A stretch of DNA of 64,000 nt from NCBI RefSeq assembly GCF_001436375.1, contig NZ_AZGA01000087.1, positions 82,298 through 146,297 on the forward strand, written 5' to 3'. A model generated the notes under the pieces. It had not been told where the DNA came from, ran no database searches, and was given only the letters and a program-made list of their open reading frames with translations. Every line of letters starts with the position of its first letter. Position 1 is the first letter of the stretch. This DNA comes from Agrilactobacillus composti DSM 18527 = JCM 14202. GTDB taxonomy: Bacteria > Bacillota > Bacilli > Lactobacillales > Lactobacillaceae. Made by a program: the position numbers and the translations under genes. This document shows positions 42,039-51,236 of the stretch, piece after piece.

Positions 42039-43084
42039 TAAAAATTCCTCCTTGCATCGATGCGGATGTCTGAATCCAATTGTCGAGTGGTGATTTGAAA
42101 GGGCGTGTGCTGGGTCTGGGAGGTGCCAAAAACAGCGGGTAGACCGCCGCCTCCCAGCATTAACGGTGCTAAGTAAACCACTAAGCAATCATTGAGATTG
42201 GCGGCGGTGAAAGCTGCTTGGATCTGACTGCCTCCTTCCACCAGTAGACTTTGTACCCCTTGACGGTATAAAAAGGCCATGATTGCCTGGGGCGTCCAGT
42301 GATCATCTTGAAAAACCGAGACGTGATCTGGCCAATCCTGCCGACTAGGCTGGCTGGCTAGCAGCCAAATCGGTATTTTGGTTTGAAACAGCTGTAAATC
42401 GTGACTTAAGGTGTCGGCCTGGCGAACTAGGATAATGCGAATGGGTGGGTGAGCTGTTTTGACGTGGCGGACGGTTAAAGCTGGGTTATCCACAGTCAAG
42501 GTATTTTCCCCGATGAGGATGGCTTGGTGTGCCGCCCGCAGCTGCTGACTGTCTTGATAGGCAGCTTGGCCTGTGAGGATAGTGCGTTGATTCGGGGCGC
42601 CATTGATTTTGCCATCCAAACTCATGGCGTATTTTAACGTGATCAAGGGTCGTTGGTGGCGGTAAAAGAAATGGTAAGTCGTGTTTAACTGGTCGGGATA
42701 CTGCAGGACTGTCACCTGGATCCCCGCTGCTTTTAAGATAGCAATACCCTTTCCACTGACCAGGGGATTGGGGTCTTGTTGGCCGATCACCACCCGTTTG
42801 ATACCCACCGCCACCAACTTTTTGGCGCAGGGCGGGGTTTTACCAAAATGACTGCAGGGTTCTAAGGTCACGTACATGGTGGCGCCTTTTGCGGCTTTGG
42901 GATCGGCTAAGTGCTGCAGGGCATCGACTTCTGCATGGGGCTGGCCAAAACTATGGTGGTAGCCCATGGCCAGCAGGTGCCCTTGTTTCACCAGAATTGC
43001 CCCTACACAGGGATTGGTCCAAGTTAGCCCCTGACCTTTGGCAGCTTGTTGATAGGCCAGGGCCATATATTCAAAATCAGTCAT
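42038..43084 (-). CDS. ribD: Riboflavin deaminase/reductase
   Basis: 348 residues. N-terminal deaminase with PHAEVDAL and EPCSHFGKTPPC zinc site, C-terminal reductase with KYAMSLDGKI, LIGENTLTVDNPALTVR and LLVEGGSQ. Performs the deamination and side-chain reduction after GTP cyclohydrolase. First gene behind the FMN riboswitch. Confidence 0.95.
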   Translation of the reverse strand: MTDFEYMALAYQQAAKGQGLTWTNPCVGAILVKQGHLLAMGYHHSFGQPHAEVDALQHLADPKAAKGATMYVTLEPCSHFGKTPPCAKKLVAVGIKRVVIGQQDPNPLVSGKGIAILKAAGIQVTVLQYPDQLNTTYHFFYRHQRPLITLKYAMSLDGKINGAPNQRTILTGQAAYQDSQQLRAAHQAILIGENTLTVDNPALTVRHVKTAHPPIRIILVRQADTLSHDLQLFQTKIPIWLLASQPSRQDWPDHVSVFQDDHWTPQAIMAFLYRQGVQSLLVEGGSQIQAAFTAANLNDCLVVYLAPLMLGGGGLPAVFGTSQTQHTPFQITTRQLDSDIRIDARRNF

Positions 43085-43113
43085 GAAAATTCAACACCTT
43101 TCTGCAATTTGGT

Positions 43114-43146
43114 ACAAAAAAAGCCCCGCAAGTCATTTGCGGGGCA
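43114..43146 (-). terminator. Riboswitch-controlled terminator of the rib leader
   Basis: GCCCCGCA / TGCGGGGC stem (43123-43145) followed on the minus strand by TTTTTTT, placed between the FMN aptamer and ribD: the expression platform. Confidence 0.85.
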
Positions 43147-43229
43147 AAAATAATAACTAAATAAGATTTCACAAAAAGTCCAGAATATGCGCCAAAAAAA
43201 CGCCACTGGTCGTGAGAAATACTTAGTTT

Positions 43230-43360
43230 TTCTTCTTCTACCATCCAGACTTTACTGTCGGTCCCGGACTCACACCAGGTCCACCGCTCACGCGGGTCAC
43301 GGACTTCAACCCAAGGGTTGTCACCGTCGGTCGGGAATTACACCCTGCCCCGAAGAAATC
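43230..43360 (-). promoter_or_regulatory. FMN riboswitch (RFN element)
   Basis: On the minus strand the leader shows the RFN order: TTCTTCGGGGCAGGGTG, AATTCCCGACCGACGGT, AGTCCGTGACCCGC, GTGGACCTGGTGTGAGTCCG, then GACAGTAAAGTCTGGATGG. With FMN bound, the terminator at 43123-43145 forms and the rib operon is switched off. Confidence 0.95.
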
Positions 43361-43558
43361 TATTCAGTTGTTGAAGCAAGTGTACGACAATTTTTTTAAA
43401 GATGCAAGTTAGAAATTTTAATAATTTATAATGATTATATTATTATCAAAAATTAAGTGGTTTATCAAAAAAGTATCCTACGATTATTAGACTGGTAAAG
43501 TATAGCTCAGCTTGTCTAACAATTATAGGGTACTTCCAAAAAGGCAAGGCAACTCGTC

Positions 43559-43744
43559 CTAGTCGACTTTATTCAGCAAAGGTTTACCATCGGCATCCAC
43601 CAATACGGTCAAGCCAGAACCCATATTAGGGGAAATCGCCAACAAATATTGGACGCCTGTCGTCTTATCCGTGATCACATGGGTCATGATGGTACCTTGA
43701 GAAGTTAAGGAATCTGCCTGAAACCGGGTTTCTTTTTTTGCCAT
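43559..43744 (-). CDS. DUF6440-family small protein
   Basis: 61 residues from ATG 43744, with GGAGGG seven bases upstream; the frame from 43759 is less likely. Pattern ITDKTTGVQYLLA...GSGLTVLVDADGKPLL is that of DUF6440, small cytoplasmic proteins of unknown role. Single gene; the region 43385-43558 next to it is AT-rich with no gene. Confidence 0.75.
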   Translation of the reverse strand: MAKKETRFQADSLTSQGTIMTHVITDKTTGVQYLLAISPNMGSGLTVLVDADGKPLLNKVD

Positions 43745-43848
43745 AGCTAAGCCCTCCAAGTATTTTGAATAGTAGGTATGTTTTCAGTATATGGAGGATC
43801 GGCAAAGGACACAAGTCCAATTGGGTTTGGTCGTCTTTAAAGCAGGGC

Positions 43849-44580
43849 TTAAATTTTATCAGCCGTGGCTCTTTGGCGGGGGCCATTGCCAACTAGCATG
43901 AGGTGCTGACTTTGCCACTGAATCGTTAGTGCCACTAGCAGGATCAAACCCAGCAAGGTCCATAGGGGCTGGCTATTTGGGAAATTCAGGATCTGCCAAA
44001 GGCCACTTTCGGCGTTATTTCGATAGATATAACCGGTGGTGATGGAGATAATGACATAGCCGATTGCCAAAATACCCCAGGACCGTGTTTGCCAAGTACG
44101 GATGCGATTTAGTAGGAGTAAAATGAGCCAAAATAAAACAGTGTTCCAAATAAAGAAGAAAATTGGCTGAAACCAGGGCGTTAAGGACCTGGCTACCGTT
44201 TGGGTCAACGGGGTAAAGCTGGCAATGGCATACAGACTTAACATCAGACTAGCCAGCAGGGCCAAAATAAGACTGCCATAGGTAAATGCTTTAAAGCGTT
44301 GTTGACTGTTTTGAAAAAGCTGGGCCAATTCTGGATCTAAGTGGCGCTGGGGCAGGCTCCAAACGCACATCAAGCCGAATAATTCCCAAAACGCGGCATT
44401 AGACAAATTATTGCCAACAGCATGTTGCTGGTACTGGGCTAAGCTTAGGGATTGGGGGAAACTGTGGGCGGCTGATGCCATTGAGATGATATTAAAGGCG
44501 AAAAAAGCGATGATGGCCAGGACATAGATCAAAATGGCTGAACGCTGACGGCGCCATAAGTATTGTAGACTGGTTTTCAT
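43849..44580 (-). CDS. ABC transporter membrane subunit (YtrA operon type)
   Basis: 243 residues with six hydrophobic segments and no known motif. Its ATG shares a base with the ATPase stop (TAATG). It is the membrane part of the GntR-controlled ABC transporter. Such operons respond to cell-wall antibiotics; that is an analogy. Confidence 0.75.
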   Translation of the reverse strand: MKTSLQYLWRRQRSAILIYVLAIIAFFAFNIISMASAAHSFPQSLSLAQYQQHAVGNNLSNAAFWELFGLMCVWSLPQRHLDPELAQLFQNSQQRFKAFTYGSLILALLASLMLSLYAIASFTPLTQTVARSLTPWFQPIFFFIWNTVLFWLILLLLNRIRTWQTRSWGILAIGYVIISITTGYIYRNNAESGLWQILNFPNSQPLWTLLGLILLVALTIQWQSQHLMLVGNGPRQRATADKI

Positions 44581-45449
44581 TATGATATTACTCCTCTCAT
44601 GGTATTTTCCGGTTGGGTTAAACCGATAAATAAATTCTGCAAATTGGGCTGTTTCAGGGTAACGTCTGCAGGTAATTTGGGCAAAGTACCTTGACCCAAA
44701 ACAGTTGTCGTTCCCAATAAAGTAGTTACCTTTAATTTATCCGGCAAACTTAAGGCCTTAATGGTGTTTTCTGGGCCACTAAGGATGTAGGCTTGGGCCA
44801 GCAATGTATCTAACGGCGTATCGACACTAATGACCCCATCGTTCAAGATTAAAACCTGCGTGATTAAATTGGTGATTTCGTCGATCAAGTGGGAAGCAAT
44901 CACGATACTGCGGGGATGGTCGGTAAAGTTATCGATAATTAACTGATAGATTTTATCACGGGCGGCGGCATCCAGGCCCAAGGTGGGCTCATCTAGCAAG
45001 ACGATTTCCGCCGAGGTCATTAGCGCAAAAATTGTCTTAAACATAATTTGGGCACCAGTGGATAGGCGGCCATAAAGTTGATTCAAATTTAGACCCATGG
45101 CAATGGCTGCCCTTTTAGCGGCGTTATGCTGAAAGGTAGGCTGAAATTTTTGGGCCCATTTTAAAATTTCTGCCAACGTGAGATTCGGGGCAAAGACACT
45201 GTTTTGTGTACTTAAGGTTATTTCTTGAGCCCGATTTGAATTGTGCCGTAATAATTGATTGTCCAGTAAGATTGCCCCGCTATCAGGAGAGATCTGTTGC
45301 GTGATTAAGCGAAAAAGGGTGGTTTTCCCAGCCTGGTTGCGGCCAAACAAGCCATAAATTTGTGGTTGGTCAATGGTTAAATTGATATCTTGTAGGACCA
45401 TCCCAGTGTTGAAGCGCTTTTGAACGTGTTGTAATTCTAATTTAGTCAC
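44580..45449 (-). CDS. ABC transporter ATPase (YtrB type)
   Basis: 289 residues. Walker A GRNQAGKTT, a signature region RLSTGAQIMFKTIFALMTSA that departs from LSGGQ, Walker B EIVLLDEPTLGLD, and H-loop IVIASHLIDEI. The GRNQAGKT and LSTGAQ variants mark the YtrB-like class. Overlaps the regulator gene by eight bases. Confidence 0.85.
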   Translation of the reverse strand: MTKLELQHVQKRFNTGMVLQDINLTIDQPQIYGLFGRNQAGKTTLFRLITQQISPDSGAILLDNQLLRHNSNRAQEITLSTQNSVFAPNLTLAEILKWAQKFQPTFQHNAAKRAAIAMGLNLNQLYGRLSTGAQIMFKTIFALMTSAEIVLLDEPTLGLDAAARDKIYQLIIDNFTDHPRSIVIASHLIDEITNLITQVLILNDGVISVDTPLDTLLAQAYILSGPENTIKALSLPDKLKVTTLLGTTTVLGQGTLPKLPADVTLKQPNLQNLFIGLTQPENTMRGVIS

Positions 45450-45810
45450 TGCTGGTCGCCTCCTGAATGAGTTTTAATAATTGGTCGTTAGTCAGCTCTA
45501 AGCGCTTGGCTTCTTGCAGCAGTGGTTTGATGAAATCCCGGCTAAAAGCTGCTTGGCGCATGGCTCGCGCCTGTTGTTGGGCGCCGGTTCGAACAAACAT
45601 CCCCAGACCCCGTTTTTTTTCAATCAAATGTAAATCTACCAATTGATTCATCCCCTTTAATACCGTGGCTGGATTAATTTGATAACCCTTGGCAATCGCC
45701 GTTGTAGAAGGTACTTGATCCCCTTCTGCCAGGGTGCCAGTCATAATGGCGGCAATGAGTTGATCGGCGATTTGCTGATAAATGGACTCCTCATCATTAA
45801 AATGGAACAT
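45442..45810 (-). CDS. GntR-family regulator, YtrA subfamily
   Basis: 122 residues. Winged helix at the N-terminus (PIYQQI-type start EESIYQQIADQLIAAIMTGT, then QVPSTTAIAKGYQINPATVLKGMNQL) and a short C-terminal tail of about 45 residues instead of an effector domain, as in YtrA. Represses the operon from the palindrome next to its promoter. Start ATG with AAGGAGG. Confidence 0.9.
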   Translation of the reverse strand: MFHFNDEESIYQQIADQLIAAIMTGTLAEGDQVPSTTAIAKGYQINPATVLKGMNQLVDLHLIEKKRGLGMFVRTGAQQQARAMRQAAFSRDFIKPLLQEAKRLELTNDQLLKLIQEATSSD

Positions 45811-45835
45811 CCTGAGCCGCCTCCTTAGTTAGTTA

Positions 45836-45853
45836 GTTACTTACGTAATTAAC
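45836..45853. promoter_or_regulatory. YtrA-type operator
   Basis: GTTACTTACGTAATTAAC, an 18-base palindrome with one mismatched pair, directly downstream of the -10 (TATAGT) of the GntR promoter (-35 TTGTCA, spacing 17). Confidence 0.75.
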
Positions 45854-45933
45854 TATAACACCCAGCTGCTATTTTGACAATAAAAAAAGAAAGTCCTTTA
45901 ATAGCAACTTTCTCTTGACTAATGGTAGAAAAA

Positions 45934-45960
45934 ACAACACATTCGTGATGAATGTGTTGC
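45934..45960 (-). terminator. Terminator of the P-type ATPase gene
   Basis: CAACACATTC / GAATGTGTTG stem; T-run follows on the minus strand. A second hairpin AGAAAGT / ACTTTCT lies at 45888-45914. Confidence 0.75.
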
Positions 45961-45968
45961 GAAATGGG

Positions 45969-48683
45969 TTATTCAGATAATTCAGCCAGAGGCGTTTTAC
46001 CTTTTTGACGCCGGTGGGCTAGGCGAATGACTTTGTCAAACTCGGTGATCACTAAGATCAAGATACCCACAGCCACGGCGATCCCCCATTCTAACCAGGT
46101 TAAAGGTTCTGTATGGAAAATGCCTTGCATGAAAGGCACGTAGTTCAAAATCAATTGCAAGCCTAGCATGATGCCAATAATGACAAAGGCCATGGGATTG
46201 CTGAAGAAATTTTTAGAAATCACCAAAGCATTGGTCCGAATATTGAACAAATAGAAAATTTTACTCAAGACAATGATATTGACCATCATGGTACTAGCCG
46301 TGATTTCATTGGCCACCCCCGCACTGAGGAGCCAGTCATAAGCGATGATGCCAATGCCGGCAATCAATACCGAGACATAAATCATTTGGAAAATGTCGTG
46401 TTTGTTCAACAAACTGGCATTGCTAGTCCGGGGTGGGCGCTGCATCAAGCCAGATTCCGCCGGTTCGAAAATGAAGGCGAACTGAATGGTGATGGCGGAC
46501 ACCATATTGATCCAGAGCATTTGACTGGGCTGCAGGGGCATTTGCCGCTGCATTAAAATGGTGAAGGCGATAATTAAACCCTCGGCAAAACTGGTGGGCA
46601 GTAAAAAGAGAATACTTTTCTTAATATTGGCATAGATGCGGCGGCCTTGACCGATGGCGGTTTGCATCCGGGAGAATTTATCGTCTGTTAAGATCATATC
46701 CCCCGCATCTTTGGCCACATCGGTACCACCCATACCCATGGCCACGCCAATATCGGCTTTTTTCAGAGCCGGGGCATCATTGACCCCATCCCCCATCATG
46801 GCGGTGACTTTGCCAGCAGCTTGTAAGGCACTGACAATCGCCAATTTATCGCTGGGAGTGGTGCGGGCGAAAACGTCGGCTTGGGTCATGACTTGCTGGC
46901 GTTCTGCTTCCGGCAGGGCGGCTAACTCTAAGCCGGTCACCGCGTGGGGACTGTCGGCTAGGCCCAATTGGTTGGCAATGGCCACCGCAGTATCGGGGTT
47001 GTCACCGGTGATCATTTTCACTTTGACACCAGCTTGACGCATTTCTTGAATGGCGGCAATGACATCATCTCTAGGCGGGTCCACGATGACCGCTAACCCT
47101 AGGAAAGTGATGCCAGCTTGTAATAAGTCATGGCTGACCGCGGTGGTATTAGTCGGTACGGGTTTTTCACCCACAGCGATCACCCGCTGACCCTGCTGGC
47201 TGAGCTGTTTGGTCAAGGCTTCATAGGCGCGGCGATCAAAATGCGGATCACCTGCTGCAGCCATGGCAAACAATTTATCCGGGGCGCCTTTGACATAGAG
47301 CTTGGTAGCCCCTGTGAGTGTTTTGACCAAACGGGCGATGTAGCGGTAATCCGAGTCAAAGGGCAGCAGATCCAAGGCTTGAACCGCTGGCTTGTCCGGA
47401 AAAGCTTTGTGATAAGCAGTTAAAAACGCGCCGTCTGTAGGTTCACCATTGATGGTGAATTGCCCAGCTGTCTGGGTCAAAGTGGTGTCGTTAGCCAAAA
47501 AGCCCGCTTCAAGAAGTTGGCGCAAGTCGGGGTGCTGGCTGGGCGTAATGATTTTGTCAGCAACTTTGAAGGTGCCTTCAGGGGCATAACCGCTGCCGGT
47601 TACCCGGTAAGTCGTTTGTGGCGTGATAATTTGGGTGATGGTCATTTCGTTTTTGGTCAGGGTACCAGTTTTATCCGTGGCAATCACATCTACGGAGCCT
47701 AGTGTTTCCGCAGCCGGTAAACTCTTCACCAAAGTTTGGTGTTTTTTAGCCATATTGGCCACACCCATGGCTAAGATAACCGACGTTGTAGCAGGCAGGC
47801 CTTCAGGAATCGAGCCCACCACCATGGTGACAATGGCCAGGGCTAAAGTCCCCATGGTGTATTGGCCGGTGAGCATGCCCAGTAGAAACAGCAAGACGGA
47901 AAAGCCCATGATCCCCCAAGAAATACCCTTGCCCAGACCGTCAATTTCCCGCATGAGGGGAGACTTACTCTTCTGAACGTTAGCCACGGATTGGGAAATT
48001 TTACCCAATTCAGTGTGGTCAGCCGTGGCCACCACCAAGCCCAAGCCACTGCCCGCCGCCACAGCGGTGGAGGCAAAGGCCATGTTGGTTTGTTCGGCTA
48101 GGGGGATGTCCCCTTGAAGGGCTTGGGTTTGTTTGGCCACGGCATCAACTTCGCCGGTCAAGGCAGATTCTTGCAACCGGAGATTATCGGCACTGACCAA
48201 ACGTAAGTCAGCGGGCACATTATCACCGGCCTCTAGGTAAACTAAGTCCCCTAAGACCAGTGCTTCTGAAGGCACATCTTGGCGAATACCATCCCGATAA
48301 ACGGTAGCCATCGGTGCCAAAAGATTTTTGATTTTCTCTAGGGCATCTGAGGCGTTGGCCTCTTGGTAATACCCCACCAAGGCGTTGATGATGATCACTA
48401 AGCCAATGATGGCCGTGTCCGTGAGATGGCCCATGGCCGCTGTTAAGCCAGCGGCGGCCACCAAAATATAAATGATCAAGTTGTTGAATTGCCGTAGGAA
48501 AATCAACCATTTAGGGGTGGTGTGGCCTTGTAGGCGATTGGGCCCAAATTTGGCCAAACGTTCCTGGGACAGAGCTGTACTTAGGCCCTGGGATCCGGGG
48601 GGCACCTCAAGTTCTGCGGTCAAACTGTCAACGGTTTCGTTAGTCACACTTTTTGGCGACCTCTGACTAATATCATCTTCCAA
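45969..48683 (-). CDS. P-type cation-transporting ATPase (Ca2+ type)
   Basis: 904 residues. Start is TTG at 48683, eight bases after GGAG. Phosphorylation motif DKTGTLTKNEMT, hinge GDGVNDAPALKKADIGVAMG, VVGSIPEGLPA in the M4 helix with the conserved proline and Glu typical of Ca2+ pumps, and long C-terminal six-helix membrane part. N-terminal cation ATPase domain (LAKFGPNRL). Pumps Ca2+ or other divalent cations out. Ends at a hairpin. Confidence 0.93.
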   Translation of the reverse strand: MEDDISQRSPKSVTNETVDSLTAELEVPPGSQGLSTALSQERLAKFGPNRLQGHTTPKWLIFLRQFNNLIIYILVAAAGLTAAMGHLTDTAIIGLVIIINALVGYYQEANASDALEKIKNLLAPMATVYRDGIRQDVPSEALVLGDLVYLEAGDNVPADLRLVSADNLRLQESALTGEVDAVAKQTQALQGDIPLAEQTNMAFASTAVAAGSGLGLVVATADHTELGKISQSVANVQKSKSPLMREIDGLGKGISWGIMGFSVLLFLLGMLTGQYTMGTLALAIVTMVVGSIPEGLPATTSVILAMGVANMAKKHQTLVKSLPAAETLGSVDVIATDKTGTLTKNEMTITQIITPQTTYRVTGSGYAPEGTFKVADKIITPSQHPDLRQLLEAGFLANDTTLTQTAGQFTINGEPTDGAFLTAYHKAFPDKPAVQALDLLPFDSDYRYIARLVKTLTGATKLYVKGAPDKLFAMAAAGDPHFDRRAYEALTKQLSQQGQRVIAVGEKPVPTNTTAVSHDLLQAGITFLGLAVIVDPPRDDVIAAIQEMRQAGVKVKMITGDNPDTAVAIANQLGLADSPHAVTGLELAALPEAERQQVMTQADVFARTTPSDKLAIVSALQAAGKVTAMMGDGVNDAPALKKADIGVAMGMGGTDVAKDAGDMILTDDKFSRMQTAIGQGRRIYANIKKSILFLLPTSFAEGLIIAFTILMQRQMPLQPSQMLWINMVSAITIQFAFIFEPAESGLMQRPPRTSNASLLNKHDIFQMIYVSVLIAGIGIIAYDWLLSAGVANEITASTMMVNIIVLSKIFYLFNIRTNALVISKNFFSNPMAFVIIGIMLGLQLILNYVPFMQGIFHTEPLTWLEWGIAVAVGILILVITEFDKVIRLAHRRQKGKTPLAELSE

Positions 48684-48804
48684 ATATCATTCTCCATTCT
48701 TTAAATTAAAATATTGTTAAGCTATATAAATATTTTAATTTAAGGCTACTTAAACTGTCAAGGGACTTGGGGCGGATGGTGGTATTGAGTCAATTGATGG
48801 GCAT

Positions 48805-48856
48805 TAAAAAAACCGCCAAAGTCACCTGAAATTTCAGATGATTTTTGGCGGTATTG
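48805..48856 (-). terminator. Terminator of the peroxidase gene
   Basis: ACCGCCAAA / TTTTTGGCGGT with inner CTGAAATTTCAG; T-run on the minus strand. Confidence 0.75.
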
Positions 48857-48887
48857 AAGCGTGACGGGTTATTTAATAAATTGTGTT

Positions 48888-49829
48888 TTAAAGCTCGTCA
48901 TCGGCGATTTTACCCAATAGAGATTTAGCGGGGATGAAGAATACTTCTCCAGACGTTGGGGTAGAAAAGTCTAATAGGCGGTCAGAGTTGTCAAACATGC
49001 CTTTTAACATACGCTTGGTAATGTCCCAGTGACGGGCATAACCGATGAAATATGTACCGTTTTGTTTTTCGGCAGGATTACTGAAGGGCACGTTCATCCG
49101 GACGATTTTGTGTTCAACGCCATCTTTATTGTCTTGAGAGACCACATTATGGGCATTGTCTAATTTTTTCTTATCGTCTAATTCGATGTCGGTGAACTTG
49201 CGGCGACCGATGGCTTTTTCTTGGTCTTCAGTGGTCAAATCATTCCAAGCATCTAGATTGTGTTCATACTTTTGAGCAAAGGCATAAGAGCCATTTTCAA
49301 AAGCTGGGTCCTCATCGCCGATGATGGCATATTCTGGGGTATCTAAAGCACTTGGGTTTTCAGTCCCATCCACAAAGCCAATGATGGCCCGGCCTTCAAA
49401 GTAACGGAAGCCATGGGTTTCATCTAGGGTCACCGTATTATCGCCAATGATGGTCATGATTTCAGACATTAATTCAAAAGGCACGGCAGAGTTTTGCGAG
49501 CGAATGTGAAAGAATAGGTCAGCTGGTGTGGCTGGGGCTGTGTATTTAGGTCCAACTACTGGCTGGAATTCTTCCAGTTCCTTAGGGGCTGGGGTATCAG
49601 GAAAAAGATAGTCCCAGGCTTTTTTAGATAAGCCAAAAGCCACGGCTAATTTGGCATCCGGATAGCGGATATTCATACTGTTAATGAATGCGGGTAAGTG
49701 CTCAGCTAAATCAGCAATTACCGCCTTGTCACTGGCAGGATCAGCGCGTTTTAAGTCTAGGGTCGCGAAAATAATATCTGAACCAGCATCTTTATAAACA
49801 TCTTGTACATCACGTAAATCAATGGTCAT
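48888..49829 (-). CDS. DyP-type heme peroxidase
   Basis: 313 residues, typical for the class. GFVDGTENPSALDTP carries the GxxDG motif with the distal Asp, and VEHKIVRMNVPF plus the preceding AHNVVSQ region are around the proximal heme. No twin-arginine signal, so it stays in the cytoplasm, unlike EfeB. It reduces peroxide with dye-type electron donors, consistent with oxidative stress defence. A PerR/Fur-like palindrome lies just upstream. Confidence 0.92.
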   Translation of the reverse strand: MTIDLRDVQDVYKDAGSDIIFATLDLKRADPASDKAVIADLAEHLPAFINSMNIRYPDAKLAVAFGLSKKAWDYLFPDTPAPKELEEFQPVVGPKYTAPATPADLFFHIRSQNSAVPFELMSEIMTIIGDNTVTLDETHGFRYFEGRAIIGFVDGTENPSALDTPEYAIIGDEDPAFENGSYAFAQKYEHNLDAWNDLTTEDQEKAIGRRKFTDIELDDKKKLDNAHNVVSQDNKDGVEHKIVRMNVPFSNPAEKQNGTYFIGYARHWDITKRMLKGMFDNSDRLLDFSTPTSGEVFFIPAKSLLGKIADDEL

Positions 49830-49844
49830 TATTACGCCTCCAAA

Positions 49845-49859
49845 TTAGAATTATTCTAA
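49845..49859. promoter_or_regulatory. PerR/Fur-like box
   Basis: TTAGAATTATTCTAA, a perfect 7-1-7 palindrome, fits the PerR pattern TTATAATNATTATAA at 13 of 15 positions. It lies 15 bases from the peroxidase start. Confidence 0.7.
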
Positions 49860-50051
49860 CCTAATAATTTTACCATAGCCGAGTATGATTGTAACGCCAA
49901 ATCACGGGAAAAGGTACACATATGCGCAGAGGTTCACATTAAAAATCCTTGTTTTTAAGGCGGGATCAAGTGCCTGTGAACCGTGGGCTAATTGGTCATT
50001 TAGCTGTCACAATATCGGACGACTACCTGAATCAGTTTATTTTTTTCGATA

Positions 50052-51032
50052 CTAATTTTTATAGTCAACCATGAGGCGATCGATAAGCTCAGCCACGGTT
50101 GGGATGTCTCGGATTAAATCAATGCCGGTATTGCTGGTGATGATACCGGCGTTCACGTCACCTTTGACCATAGCTGGCAATAGACCACCTAAGGCATTGA
50201 TGGCCTCATCCATCTTAGGGCCATCATGATTTTGCTGATAGTCTTGGGCTAATTTTTGCGCCGCACCAGTTTTTAAGGAACGTTGTGACGCGGAGACTTG
50301 GGTTAGGTCGTGATAGGTAGATTTGATCATTAATTCTTTCACATTTTCAGCTGTTGGGGCTTCTTTTGTGGCTAAAAAGCGTGTGCCAATAAAGACCCCC
50401 TGCGCCCCTAAGGCCAAAGCGGCATTGACACCGCGCTTATCATTGATGCCGCCAGCAGCTAAGACGGGGATGCTCACAGCGTCTACCATGGTAGGGACTA
50501 CGGTAAAAGTCCCATATTCTTGGGCAGGTAAAATGCCACCTTCATCGCGACCGGTGGCAACTAAGATATCAGCGCCTAAAGCTTCGGCTTGAACCATCGT
50601 GGCAATGGTTGGGGTCATGGGGCGGAAGATAATGATGCCATCATGGGCTTTGATGGCTTGAAAGACCGCTTCATTAGGGGCGCCAACCACCACATAGTAT
50701 TTCAAATGTTCTTCAAAGGCCACATCTAAAAAGCCCTTCATAAAAGGATCATCATCGATTTTTTCATCGGGAGATGCGGTCAAGATATTAACACCAAAAT
50801 CCTTATCGGTGAGTTTTTTCACCTTATGAATTTGGTGCCGCAATCGTTCGGCATTTTCAGTGGCATCCCGGGTAACAGTATTTTGACCAGCATTGGTACC
50901 TAAAACCCCAAGACCACCGGCATTACAAACAGCAGCCACTAATTTGGCATCGGTCAACCAAGCCATGGGTCCTTGAATCAAAGGGTATTTGGTATTTAGA
51001 ATCTCTGTGACGGTTTTTGTCATAATAAACAT
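50052..51032 (-). CDS. Nitronate monooxygenase / FabK-like flavoprotein
   Basis: 326 residues; start ATG 51032 is four bases after AAGGAG, a second ATG nine bases in is possible. FMN barrel with YPLIQGPMAWLTDAKLVAAV, GLGVLGTNAG, VVVGAPNEAV, ATGRDEGGILP, VPVLAAGGI-type (IPVLAAGGIND) and GAQGVFIGTRFLA. Similar to 2-nitropropane dioxygenase and enoyl-ACP reductase FabK. Isolated gene, no fab genes nearby, so detoxification of nitronates is more likely. Confidence 0.85.
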   Translation of the reverse strand: MFIMTKTVTEILNTKYPLIQGPMAWLTDAKLVAAVCNAGGLGVLGTNAGQNTVTRDATENAERLRHQIHKVKKLTDKDFGVNILTASPDEKIDDDPFMKGFLDVAFEEHLKYYVVVGAPNEAVFQAIKAHDGIIIFRPMTPTIATMVQAEALGADILVATGRDEGGILPAQEYGTFTVVPTMVDAVSIPVLAAGGINDKRGVNAALALGAQGVFIGTRFLATKEAPTAENVKELMIKSTYHDLTQVSASQRSLKTGAAQKLAQDYQQNHDGPKMDEAINALGGLLPAMVKGDVNAGIITSNTGIDLIRDIPTVAELIDRLMVDYKN

Positions 51033-51236
51033 AGAACTCCTTATATTGGATTGGGAATTAGCTCACAAATCATGAAAGCGATTCCTGATATGTTCTAACT
51101 TTATTATATCGATAAATAAGGGGATGTCGACCGAAAATTTTAAATTAACGTCATGGAAATTTTGACATCAGGGCTATGATTTTCACAACTGAAAAAAGCC
51201 ACTTGCTAATTGGCTTAGTAGGTGGCTTTGAGCGGA

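Noticed and set aside
41430-42188. Longer riboflavin synthase start at 42188
   Set aside because: The extra 50 residues lie inside ribD in another frame and do not match the family, which begins MFTGI.
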